The notes below the pieces were generated by a model. That model was not told the DNA's origin, did no database searches, and was given only the letters and a program-made list of their open reading frames with translations. A stretch of 15,608 nt of DNA from Rhizobacter sp. (GTDB taxonomy: Bacteria; Pseudomonadota; Gammaproteobacteria; Burkholderiales; Burkholderiaceae_C): NCBI GenBank assembly GCA_025359585.1, contig JANYFX010000499.1, positions 1 through 15,608 on the forward strand. Direction: 5' to 3'. Position 1 is the stretch's first letter, and each line of letters starts with the position of its first letter. Of the stretch, positions 7,378 through 14,471 are shown in pieces. Both the position numbers and the translations under genes were made by a program.

Positions 7378-8355
7378 CTATGCGCGGGGCACGAGCTCGC
7401 GCATCGTGGCCAGCACGATGATGTGAAACAGGTAGAGCTCGTAGCTGTGGCGCCCGGCCCAGCGCAGGGGCACAAACCCGGGCGCGTCGGCCCAGCCCGC
7501 GCCGGTGCTGGCGCTCGCGCACCACACGAGCACGGCCGCGCACGCGGCAACCGCGCTGAAGCCGAAGGCTTCGTGGTGATCGATGCCGGCGAGGTAGCTC
7601 GCGGCGAGCGCAAGCGCCGCGAGCACGCTGAGCCAGCGCGCAGCCTGCAGCGGGGGGCGCTTCACCGACGCGAGCAACGCGGCCAGGCATCCGAACGCGA
7701 TCGCATCGAAACAGGCGGCGTAGCCGTACATGAAAAACAGCTCGTTGTCGGCGTGCACGCCCCGGTAGACAGGCCCGATCGCGATCGCGCAAAAGCACAT
7801 CGCCACGACCAGCGCGCGCCGCCGCGCCAGCACGCACAGCAGCGGAAAGGCGAGGTAGAAAACCTCTTCGACCGACAGCGACCAGTAGATGTTCAGGCAG
7901 TAGTTGAAGTAACCGACCGACTGCATCAGCAGGTTGTGCGTGAAGGTGAGCACCGAGCCCACCGCAAGAAAATAAAACGCTGCGGGCAAGCCCTTGCCGG
8001 CGTCACCGTTGCCGAACGACGGCACACCCAGCAGCCCGAGCGCCACGATGATCAACACCGCGAGCAAGAGCGGCGGCAGGATGCGCGCCGCCCGCATCAC
8101 GTAGAACGCACGCACGTCGATCGCCGCGAGCGAGCCGAAGCGGCGCAGCGTGATCGACGTGATCAAGTAACCCGAGACCACGAAGAACATCGTGACGCCG
8201 TAGTTGCCGCGGTTGACGACGGCACGCACCGCGTCCACGCCGAACCAGTCTGCCAGCGGGCTCTTGCTCAGCCGGTAGGTGAGTGAAAAGTGCAGCAGCA
8301 ACACCAGCCCGATCGCCACCCCACGCAGCAGGTCGATCGGCGCGTTGCGTGCCAT
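7378..8355 (-). CDS. Acyltransferase-3 (OafA/YrhL family) membrane protein, truncated by in-frame amber stop
   Basis: A 325-residue inner-membrane acyltransferase of the family that transfers acetyl or other acyl groups from the cytoplasm to surface sugars such as O-antigen or exopolysaccharide. Seen: about ten hydrophobic helices; the R-x10-H motif in helix 1 (RGVAIGLVLLLHF, R11 and H22), which is needed for activity in known members; FFVVSGYLI in helix 2; and YWSLSVEEVFYLAFP. The frame ends at TAG just after YLFHIIVLATMRELVPRA, before the final helix, and the missing end continues in the same frame at 7377-7189. A full-length product would be 388 positions, normal for the family. ATG 8355 was chosen because R11 then falls at the usual distance from the start; a longer frame to 8478 lies inside aceK. 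It begins 7 bp after the aceK stop. A surface-modifying enzyme is out of place among acyl-CoA genes. Confidence 0.85.
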   Translation of the reverse strand: MARNAPIDLLRGVAIGLVLLLHFSLTYRLSKSPLADWFGVDAVRAVVNRGNYGVTMFFVVSGYLITSITLRRFGSLAAIDVRAFYVMRAARILPPLLLAVLIIVALGLLGVPSFGNGDAGKGLPAAFYFLAVGSVLTFTHNLLMQSVGYFNYCLNIYWSLSVEEVFYLAFPLLCVLARRRALVVAMCFCAIAIGPVYRGVHADNELFFMYGYAACFDAIAFGCLAALLASVKRPPLQAARWLSVLAALALAASYLAGIDHHEAFGFSAVAACAAVLVWCASASTGAGWADAPGFVPLRWAGRHSYELYLFHIIVLATMRELVPRA

Positions 8356-8362
8356 CCCCGAC

Positions 8363-10126
8363 TCACCCGGCGTGCACAAAGCGCTTGTGCGCGTCGTAGG
8401 GAAACACGTCGTGCACGTAGCCGGCGAGGATGCGTTCCTTGTGCCCTTGCCAGAACGAGGCTTCGAGCAAATCGGCATGGTGTTTCATGAACACGTTGCG
8501 CACGCCGGGGTTGCCGAGCAGGAAGGGGCCGAAGGTTTCGGGGAACACGTCTTTCGGGCCGACCCGGTACCAGACCTCGCCCGACATTTCTTCTTCTTCG
8601 TTGCGCGGCGTGGGCACCTTGCGGAAGGTGCAGTCGGTCAGGTACTCGATCTCGTCGTAGTCGTAGAACACGACCTTGCCGTGGCGCGTGACGCCGAAGT
8701 TTTTCCACAGCATGTCGCCGGGGAAGATGTTGGCGCGCACCAGGTCCTTGATGGCATTGCCATACTCGACCACGGCACCCTCGATCTGCGAGAGCGAGGC
8801 TTCTTGCAGATAGATGTTGAGCGGGATCATGCGGCGCTCGATGTAGAGGTGGCGGATCACCAGCGCGTCACCGTCTTCTTCGAGCAGGCTCGGGCAATAC
8901 TGCTTGAGCTCCTCGACCAGCTCGTCGTCGAAGCGCCCCCGCGGAAAGGCCACGTTGCTGTACTCCAGCGTGTCGGCCATGCGGCCCACGCGGTCGTGCT
9001 GCTTCACGAGCAGGTATTTGCTCTTGATCAGCTCGCGCGTGGTTTCTTTCTGCGCCGGGTAATAGTCCTTGATGACCTTGAACACGTACGGAAAGCTCGG
9101 CAGGTCGAACACCAGCATCACCATGCCCTTGATGCCGGGGGCGATACGAAAGCGGTCGCTCGAATGTTTGAGGTGGTACAGAAAGTCACGGTAGAACGAG
9201 TTCTTGCCCTGCTTGGCGAGGCCGAGCGCGTTGTAGATTTCGCTGCGCGGCTTGCGCGGCATCATCGAGCGCAGAAACTGCACGTAAGCCGAAGGCACTT
9301 CCATCGCGACCATGAAATAGGCGCGCGCGAAGCTGAACAACAGCAGCAGATCGTCTTCACCGAAAAGGGCCGTGTCGATCACGAGCTGGCCGCGTTCGCC
9401 GTGCAAGATCGGCAGCGCGAACGGCGTTTCGTTGAAGCCGTTGATGATCTTGCCGACCAGGTAGGCGCCCTTGTTGCGAAAGAACAGCGAGCTCAGTACC
9501 TGCACCTGGAAGTTGGCGCGCACCCGGTATTCGCCGAGCTGATCGGCCACCGCCGCGAGCACGCAGTCGACATCGCGCCCCAGGTCTTCGAACTCGCGCT
9601 GCAGCTGGAAGTTGCTGACGATGCGCAGCCAGGTTTCGCGCATCGTCTCCTTGGTCGGGTAGTAGGCGCGGTAGGTCGGCAGCGAGGCCGGTTCGTCGTT
9701 CTCGATGTACTCGGTCGAGACGGCGGGCCGCACGAAGATGAAGTCGTTGTGGAAGTAGCTTCGGTGCAGGATCTTCGTCGTCACCGAGTTGAAAAAAGTC
9801 TCGGCCAGCTCGGGCTGGTGGTGGTCGGTGAGCAGGCCGATGTAGTGCAGCTTGACCTGTTGCCACACATCCTTGGGCAAGTCGGCGGCCTGGTACTTGA
9901 GCTGCAGGTGCGCAGAGGCTTCGCCCACCCGCAGGTCGTAGAACTCGATGCGCTCGCGCTGGGCGCGCTGCTGGCCGTGCCAGTCGGCCGCTTCGAAACG
10001 CTGCTTTGCTTCGGCACTGGCTTCGCGAAACAGCGTGTAGTGGTGGTTGAAGCCGTCGAGCATGGCCTGCGCGATCTCGAACGCGCGCGGGTCGGTGAGC
10101 GAACTCGGGAACGCGGTCGGGTTCAT
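8363..10126 (-). CDS. aceK: Isocitrate dehydrogenase kinase/phosphatase AceK
   Basis: A 587-residue bifunctional enzyme that phosphorylates and dephosphorylates isocitrate dehydrogenase, steering isocitrate between the TCA cycle and the glyoxylate shunt. Seen: an N-terminal regulatory domain (about 1-310) and a kinase-like C-terminal domain with the ATP loop APGIKGMVMLVFDLPSFPYV, lysine K350 in YVFKVIKD, and the catalytic segment FPGDMLWKNFGVTRHGKVVF followed by YDYDEI. D471, N476 and D489 line up with E. coli D457, N462 and D475 (from memory) at a constant offset of 14, as does K350 with K336. All catalytic positions are kept, so it should be active. ATG 10126 overlaps the carbonic anhydrase stop (ATGA) and has no ribosome site of its own, implying translational coupling. 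Unlike enterobacteria, it is not next to aceA or aceB here. Confidence 0.98.
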   Translation of the reverse strand: MNPTAFPSSLTDPRAFEIAQAMLDGFNHHYTLFREASAEAKQRFEAADWHGQQRAQRERIEFYDLRVGEASAHLQLKYQAADLPKDVWQQVKLHYIGLLTDHHQPELAETFFNSVTTKILHRSYFHNDFIFVRPAVSTEYIENDEPASLPTYRAYYPTKETMRETWLRIVSNFQLQREFEDLGRDVDCVLAAVADQLGEYRVRANFQVQVLSSLFFRNKGAYLVGKIINGFNETPFALPILHGERGQLVIDTALFGEDDLLLLFSFARAYFMVAMEVPSAYVQFLRSMMPRKPRSEIYNALGLAKQGKNSFYRDFLYHLKHSSDRFRIAPGIKGMVMLVFDLPSFPYVFKVIKDYYPAQKETTRELIKSKYLLVKQHDRVGRMADTLEYSNVAFPRGRFDDELVEELKQYCPSLLEEDGDALVIRHLYIERRMIPLNIYLQEASLSQIEGAVVEYGNAIKDLVRANIFPGDMLWKNFGVTRHGKVVFYDYDEIEYLTDCTFRKVPTPRNEEEEMSGEVWYRVGPKDVFPETFGPFLLGNPGVRNVFMKHHADLLEASFWQGHKERILAGYVHDVFPYDAHKRFVHAG

Positions 10127-10791
10127 GGTGCGGCGCCGGCGTAGCGGCTCTGCACGGCCGCGACCGCGCGCTCGTAGGCTTCGCTCATCTGGGCCGGGTC
10201 GGCCACCGTCATCTGCAGGTCCTGCAGCAAGCCGTCGTACAGGCCGTAGAACCAGCCGTGCACGACCAGCTCCTGGCCGCGCGCCCAGGCGTCTTGCACG
10301 ATCGTGGTCTGGCAGGCGTTGCGCGCCTGCTCGATCACGTTGAGCTCGCACAGCGCGTCGACGCGCCGGTCTTCAGTCACCGTGGCCAGCCAGGGCTGGT
10401 GGCGGTTGCGCACGTCCTGCACGTGGCGGATCCAGTTGTCGGCCAGGCCGATGCGAAGGTCGTTCAGCGCCGCGCGCACACCGCCGCAACCGGAATGGCC
10501 GACGATGATGATGTGCTTGACCTTCAGCAGGTCGGTCGCGAACTGGATCACCGACAGGCAGTTCAGGTCGGAATGCACCACCACGTTGGCGACGTTGCGG
10601 TGCACGAACAGTTCACCCGGCAGCAGGTCGACCAGCTCGTTGGCCGGTACCCGGCTGTCGGCACAGCCGATCCACATGTACTGCGGCGCCTGCTGCTGCA
10701 GCAGGCCGGTGAAAAAGCCCGGGCTGCGGGCCTCGGTCTTGGCGGCCCAGAGGCGGTTGCTGTCGAGAAGCTCTTGAAGTTGGGTGCTCAT
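10123..10791 (-). CDS. can: Beta-class carbonic anhydrase
   Basis: A 222-residue cytoplasmic zinc enzyme that interconverts CO2 and bicarbonate. Seen: zinc ligands C43, H99 and C102 in WIGCADSRVP and GHSGCGG, with the D45/R47 dyad; NVANVVVHSDLNCLSVIQFA; and HGWFYGLYDG near the end. W40, R65 and Y182 match the residues forming the non-catalytic bicarbonate pocket of E. coli Can and the Haemophilus enzyme (W39, R64, Y181, from memory), so it is probably the allosteric type, switched off at low pH or low bicarbonate. I chose ATG 10791 (MSTQLQELLDSNRLWA) because similarity begins there; an in-frame ATG at 10830 would add 13 residues. It is the first gene of the run and overlaps aceK by ATGA. Bicarbonate supply for carboxylases such as methylcrotonyl-CoA carboxylase is a plausible role. 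Confidence 0.96.
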   Translation of the reverse strand: MSTQLQELLDSNRLWAAKTEARSPGFFTGLLQQQAPQYMWIGCADSRVPANELVDLLPGELFVHRNVANVVVHSDLNCLSVIQFATDLLKVKHIIIVGHSGCGGVRAALNDLRIGLADNWIRHVQDVRNRHQPWLATVTEDRRVDALCELNVIEQARNACQTTIVQDAWARGQELVVHGWFYGLYDGLLQDLQMTVADPAQMSEAYERAVAAVQSRYAGAAP

Positions 10792-10843
10792 GCTGCGGCT
10801 CTGCTGAATCGTTGGCAGAAGTGTACGCATCGTGGCATGGCCA

Positions 10844-10857
10844 GCGCCTTCGGGCGC
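10844..10857 (-). terminator. Short GC hairpin after the small membrane protein gene
   Basis: GCGCC-TTCG-GGCGC forms a perfect 5-bp stem closing a four-base loop, starting about 6 bases past the stop codon of the minus-strand gene at 10864. In minus-strand RNA the loop reads CGAA, and there is no T-run after it, so it is not a classical intrinsic terminator. It may pause polymerase or protect the 3' end of the message, and separates that gene from the carbonic anhydrase operon. Weak evidence. Confidence 0.3.
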
Positions 10858-10863
10858 GCCGGA

Positions 10864-11202
10864 TCACCCGCCGTTGCGAAGCAGCGACCAGAGCGTGTAG
10901 ATCGACAGCGCGGTGCCGATCGGAAACACCGGCAGCTGGAGCAGGCCGACGCCCATCAGCAGGTGCACCGCCCAGGGCTGCCCGCGCAGCAGCGCGATGG
11001 CAGCGGCCGCTTCCACGGCCGTGAAGACCAGCAGCGCCACGGCGACCGGCCGACCGAACATCGTGACCAGCTCGGGAAGGAAGCTGCCTTCGAAGCTCGG
11101 CGCGAGCAGGGCCGCACAGACCCACAGCCCGGCGACGAGGGTCGCGACGAAAGCAGCGGCGGCGATGTGGAGCCAGGCGGCGACTTTTCGGCGGGTGTTC
11201 AT
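10864..11202 (-). CDS. Small integral membrane protein of unknown function
   Basis: A 112-residue inner-membrane protein that I do not recognise by name. Seen: a short basic N-terminus (MNTRRK), hydrophobic helices near 8-33, 52-72 and 78-107, with a loop containing SFEGSFLPELVTMFGRP. The C-terminal stretch QLPVFPIGTALSIYTLWSLL resembles a (P)xGTALxIYTLW ending that recurs in many small bacterial membrane proteins. No catalytic motif is visible. The ATG lies 4 bp after the stop of the Sel1-repeat gene, so both are probably on one message, and the repeat protein may be its partner. A short hairpin follows its stop. A homology search of the IGTALxIYTLW motif would show whether it belongs to a named family. 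Confidence 0.78.
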   Translation of the reverse strand: MNTRRKVAAWLHIAAAAFVATLVAGLWVCAALLAPSFEGSFLPELVTMFGRPVAVALLVFTAVEAAAAIALLRGQPWAVHLLMGVGLLQLPVFPIGTALSIYTLWSLLRNGG

Positions 11203-11206
11203 CGCG

Positions 11207-11752
11207 TCAGAACATCCGGCAATGGGTGATGAGGTTCTTGCAGAGGCGCGACTTGCCTTCGAGCCCGCGCGCTTCGTTCTCGGCTTCTTCGTGGCCGTGG
11301 CTGGCGGACTGCCGGTACCACTGCAAGGCGGCCACGCGGTCTTCGGGCGTGCCGATCCCCATCTTGTAGAACATGCCGAGGTGGTACTGGGCTTCGACGT
11401 TGCCGGCGCCCGCCGCGTGCCTGCACCACGCGAACGCCTGCTCGCGCTCGGGGTCGCGCACGCGGTAGTCCATGCTGCGGCCATAGGCGATGCAGATCTG
11501 CGCGATCGCGGTCTCAACGCCTTGCTCGGCAAACGGGCGCAGCTTGATGCGGGCCGATTCCGGGCGCTCTGCCACATCGGCAATGGCTTGCCGCAGCGCG
11601 GGGTCGGAAGCCGCGCAGGCCGGCAGCAGGCATGCGGCGGTGAGTGCCATCATCGAGAGCAACGAACGCCGGGCGGCAGAGTTCGCTTCGATGCGCTCCG
11701 CAGCAGCTCGCAAAGAGGCGGCCGGGTCGCGCAGGAAAGTCGGCGCATTCAT
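11207..11752 (-). CDS. Sel1-repeat protein, putative lipoprotein or exported
   Basis: A 181-residue protein with Sel1-like (TPR-type) repeats that usually act as protein-protein scaffolds. Seen: repeats at about 70-114 (KLRPFAEQGVETAIAQICIA, then AFAWCRHAAGAGN) and 115-155 (VEAQYHLGMFYKMGIGTPED, AALQWYRQSASHG). Before these is a hydrophobic stretch SLLSMMALTAACLLPACAA at 30-48, with a possible lipobox LPAC (C46); proline at -2 is atypical. The n-region of 30 residues is long for a signal peptide, but ATG 11752 has a good ribosome site (GGAG, eight bases upstream), while the in-frame ATGs at residues 34 and 35 have none. The C-terminus is cysteine- and basic-rich (RLCKNLITHCRMF). The next gene, a small membrane protein, begins 4 bp downstream. 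Function beyond scaffolding is unknown. Confidence 0.8.
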   Translation of the reverse strand: MNAPTFLRDPAASLRAAAERIEANSAARRSLLSMMALTAACLLPACAASDPALRQAIADVAERPESARIKLRPFAEQGVETAIAQICIAYGRSMDYRVRDPEREQAFAWCRHAAGAGNVEAQYHLGMFYKMGIGTPEDRVAALQWYRQSASHGHEEAENEARGLEGKSRLCKNLITHCRMF

Positions 11753-11893
11753 TCGACGGGCTCCGTTCAGGCCCCGCAGAGTGAGCCGATGAACCGAAGT
11801 CTGCGAGCCCCCGGTACGGCCCGCGTTTCACCAGGCCCGCCGCCTCGTTTCATTTGTTGCGCCCGCCCTCGGTCGAGCGCCGTCCGAGCCGCC

Positions 11894-13474
11894 TCAGACC
11901 GGTGCGCGCTCCAGCGGCTTGGCCCGGTACATCGACTCGTCGCTGCGGTGCAGCACCGACTCGGCGCTGTCGCCGGCGCGCACCTCGCTCAGGCCGATGC
12001 TCACCGACACACGCAGGCCGGGCGCGATGGATTCCCAATCGAAGCCGGCGACGGCAGCGCGGATTCTTTCGCAGATCTGCCGCGCCACCTGCTCGGTGGC
12101 GTCGTCGAACAGGATCACGAACTCGTCGCCGGCCCAGCGCGCGGGCAGGTCGTTTTCGCGCACCTGCGACGACATGATGGCGGCCACCGTCTTGAGCACA
12201 CGGTCACCCACGCGGTGCGTGAAGCGGTCGTTCACCGACTTGAACTTGTCGACGTCGACCATCGCCACCGCGAGCGGCCTGTCGGCCACCACCGCGGCGG
12301 GCAATTGCGCCGCCAGCGACTGCTCGAAGTGCCGGCGGTTGGCGATGCCCGTGAGCGCGTCTTCCAGCGACCAGCGCTCGAACTGCCGCGACGCGACCAG
12401 CGCCTGCTGCAGGTGGCGCTCGCTCAGGCGCGCGCCGAGCCGCGAGGAAACCAGCGACTCCCGGCTGCTCAGGCCTTCGGCCACCACGCGGCGCTCGCGC
12501 CGCGCTTCGTCGTTCTTGCCCTGCAGCTCGAAAACCTGCGCGAGCAGAAGATGCGCGCGGCACGCGAGTTGTTCGTGCTCGACCGCGAGCGCCATCTCGC
12601 GCATGCCGGTCAGCTCCTTCTCTGCCCCGGCCCAGTCTTGCTGCGCCCAGGCCAGCTCCGCGGCGCACCAGCGCACGAACGAGTCGAGCCAGGTCATGAC
12701 ACCCGACAGCGAGTGGGTTGCCGACTCGACCGCCTGCCGGGCCGACACGAAATCACCCTGCCAAGCCGCCAGCAGGCCCGCCGACGCGAGCGAAATCGTG
12801 CGGGCCATCGCCTGCAGCCCCGGCAGTACCGACTGCCCGTGGCCCATTCGTTCGAGCTGCGCACATTCGCGGGCCAGCCACTCCAGCCGTTCCAGGCTTT
12901 TCATGCGGCCCGTCTGGTAACGCTCGTCGATCAGACGCGAGGCTTCGACCCACATCTGGTTGAGCCGCGGCTGGTAGGTGCTGAGCGCCGGCACGCAGCG
13001 CTGCGCGACCTGCACCGCCATCTCGAGCGAGGCGTCGGCACGGTCGTGGTCGCCACTCCACGAATACGCCAGCCCGAGGCAGTTGTGCGCGAGCACGGCT
13101 TGCGGGCGTGGCACCTTCATGTCGCACAGGTGAACGCACAGCAATGCCGCTTCGACGGACTCGTCGTTCCGGCCGAGCAGCATGCAGACGTGCGCGAGGG
13201 TCGTGAGGGCTTGCGACTCGCCCTGCACGTCGCCGAGCTGCTCGAACAGCTGGGCCGCGCGTCGGCTCGCCTCGCTCGCGCGCCGCAAGCGTGAGCCGAC
13301 CCGGTCGCAGTGCGCCAGGCAAGACAGCGCGCGGGCCTCGGCGTGCAGATCCGACCCCTTCGCGCCGACCAGCACGGCCTGCGCCAGGTCGCGCGCTGCG
13401 TTCACGTCGCCGGCGTCCAGGGCCGCGTAGGCGGCAGCGAGGGTGTCGTCGGGCAAGCCGGTGCCGCTGGTCAC
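11894..13474 (-). CDS. TPR-repeat diguanylate cyclase (GGDEF domain)
   Basis: A soluble 526-residue protein with TPR-like helical repeats (about 5-340) and a C-terminal GGDEF domain (about 369-526) that makes cyclic di-GMP from GTP. Seen in the GGDEF domain: DALTGIANRRHFEQ; metal-binding D407 in VDVDKFKSVND; the signature as AGDEF at 448-452; and RxxD (R439-E-N-D442) five residues before it, an intact product-inhibition I-site. AGDEF forms have been shown active in other bacteria, for example Vibrio VCA0965, so activity is likely. There is no membrane segment or signal peptide, and the TPRs probably sense a protein partner. I chose GTG 13474 because GGAG lies six bases before it. The frame stays open to GTG 13624, but those 50 codons use A/T-ending codons unlike the gene and read as a proline- and arginine-rich non-coding stretch. 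Transcribed alone. Confidence 0.9.
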   Translation of the reverse strand: MTSGTGLPDDTLAAAYAALDAGDVNAARDLAQAVLVGAKGSDLHAEARALSCLAHCDRVGSRLRRASEASRRAAQLFEQLGDVQGESQALTTLAHVCMLLGRNDESVEAALLCVHLCDMKVPRPQAVLAHNCLGLAYSWSGDHDRADASLEMAVQVAQRCVPALSTYQPRLNQMWVEASRLIDERYQTGRMKSLERLEWLARECAQLERMGHGQSVLPGLQAMARTISLASAGLLAAWQGDFVSARQAVESATHSLSGVMTWLDSFVRWCAAELAWAQQDWAGAEKELTGMREMALAVEHEQLACRAHLLLAQVFELQGKNDEARRERRVVAEGLSSRESLVSSRLGARLSERHLQQALVASRQFERWSLEDALTGIANRRHFEQSLAAQLPAAVVADRPLAVAMVDVDKFKSVNDRFTHRVGDRVLKTVAAIMSSQVRENDLPARWAGDEFVILFDDATEQVARQICERIRAAVAGFDWESIAPGLRVSVSIGLSEVRAGDSAESVLHRSDESMYRAKPLERAPV

Positions 13475-13673
13475 GCGCGGCTCCGCGTTCGCCGGCGGCG
13501 TTTGATCGAAGCGTTGCGAGCCCGAGACATGTCGAATCTCATCACTTCCTGCATTCTCGCGGTTCGGCACTGCCGCGCGAGGCCGCCCCGGCGGAGGGCG
13601 AGGCTTTCGGATGTGAACTGTCACGCATTCGCCGCGGCCGTGGCAGGTGCGGGCGCGCCGCGCCGTCGGTGCG
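13475..13673. other. Intergenic spacer, about 200 bp
   Basis: This gap between the exported protein gene and the cyclase gene carries the cyclase ribosome site (GGAG, minus strand, 13484-13481) and presumably its promoter, which I could not place. It holds short GC-rich inverted repeats (CCGCCCCGGCGG near 13583-13600) without a T-run. I see no gene or RNA in it. Confidence 0.5.
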
Positions 13674-14471
13674 TCAGCCTTTCGGGTCGGGCACGAAACC
13701 CGGAAACGGCTCGGGCACCCAGGGCGCCGGGCGCGGCCGGATCACACCGCTGGCCAGCAGCCGCTCGTGGCTGTCGTAGCGCAGGCGCACGACCTCGTTC
13801 GGCCGCTCGCTGGCGCGTTCGAAGCGGGTCTGCGAGGTCGGCATGTATTCGCGCTCACCGTGGCCGGTGCCCAGGCGCTCGTCGCGCAGGCTGCCGGCGG
13901 CCTTGGCGGCAGGGGCCGGTGCGGCCGAGCTTTCGGCCGCGCCACGCGCGCGGTCGGCGTTCTGCGCCAGGCTCGGCTCGGCGCTGTCGAACGGGCGACG
14001 CGAGACTTCCGGTGCACGCTCGCGTTCGCGAAATACCGCCGCGCCGATCACGCCCACGTTGTCGGGCCGGTCGGTGCGCGCGGCGTAGGAATCGGGCAAG
14101 GCGGTGAAGTAGAAGGCCGCCGCTTCGGTCAGGCTCTTGCGCCAGCCGGTGATCTCTGTCGACTGCCCCGGCATCAGCACGTAGCCGACCTGGCCGAGCC
14201 CGGCGGTCTCGCCGGTGACGGCGTTGATGCCGTCGACCGACAGCACCACCATCACCCGCGCGCCGGAGCGGTTGCTCAGGCGCACCGCATAGCGGCTGCC
14301 GGGCCGGCCGGCGACCCAGGCCGTGCCGCGCTGCTGGTAGACCGGCAGGAGCTCGTTCTGGCTGCGGTCGACGATGTCGACATCGACCAGGCTGCCGATG
14401 GCGAAGGCAGGGGTGGCGACCAGCGCTGCGGCGGCAGCGGCCAACGTGATGAAGTGGCGACGGTTGGGCAT
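13674..14471 (-). CDS. Exported protein of unknown function with twin-arginine-like signal peptide
   Basis: A 265-residue protein that I do not recognise by name. Seen: signal peptide MPNRRHFITLAAAAAALVAT ending in PAFA, with predicted cleavage after A24. NRRHFI fits the twin-arginine pattern (RRxF), though a Sec route is possible. The mature N-terminal domain (25-150) is beta-rich with VRLSNRSGARVMVVLSVDGI, VGYVLMPGQSTEITGWRKS, AAFYFTALPDSYAARTDRP and NVGVIGAAVF, suggesting a compact carbohydrate- or ligand-binding beta sandwich. A linker rich in A, E and R (150-195) leads to LGTGHGERE and a C-terminal segment TRFERASERPNEVVRLRYDS, ending in a proline-rich tail. No enzyme motif is visible. 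ATG 14471 has a good ribosome site (GGAG six bases upstream). It is divergent from the glutathione S-transferase gene. The periplasm is the likely location. Confidence 0.82.
   Translation of the reverse strand: MPNRRHFITLAAAAAALVATPAFAIGSLVDVDIVDRSQNELLPVYQQRGTAWVAGRPGSRYAVRLSNRSGARVMVVLSVDGINAVTGETAGLGQVGYVLMPGQSTEITGWRKSLTEAAAFYFTALPDSYAARTDRPDNVGVIGAAVFRERERAPEVSRRPFDSAEPSLAQNADRARGAAESSAAPAPAAKAAGSLRDERLGTGHGEREYMPTSQTRFERASERPNEVVRLRYDSHERLLASGVIRPRPAPWVPEPFPGFVPDPKG

Noticed and set aside
8356..8478. N-terminal extension of the acyltransferase to 8478
   Set aside because: It overlaps the 3' end of aceK in another frame and encodes a cysteine-, serine- and threonine-rich stretch unlike the family; ATG 8355 places the R-x10-H motif correctly.
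8279..10144. Plus-strand open frame of 621 codons
   Set aside because: It is the exact antisense of aceK, whose motifs are unmistakable; the frame has low-complexity V/H/E composition typical of a shadow.
11514..11831. Minus-strand frame of 105 codons starting MKRGPYRGLADFG
   Set aside because: Most of it overlaps the Sel1-repeat gene in another frame; arginine-rich and with no homology that I recognise.
10913..13294. Plus-strand open frame of 793 codons
   Set aside because: It runs antisense across three separate recognisable genes and their spacers and shows no domain.
13613..13624. GTGAACTGTCAC inverted repeat as a CRP/FNR-type site
   Set aside because: The half sites are four bases apart, where CRP and FNR sites both need six between TGA and TCA. 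It lies in spacer DNA and may be chance.
13475..13624. N-terminal extension of the diguanylate cyclase from GTG 13624
   Set aside because: Codon use there (many A/T-ending codons) differs from the gene, there is no ribosome site, and GTG 13474 has GGAG six bases upstream.
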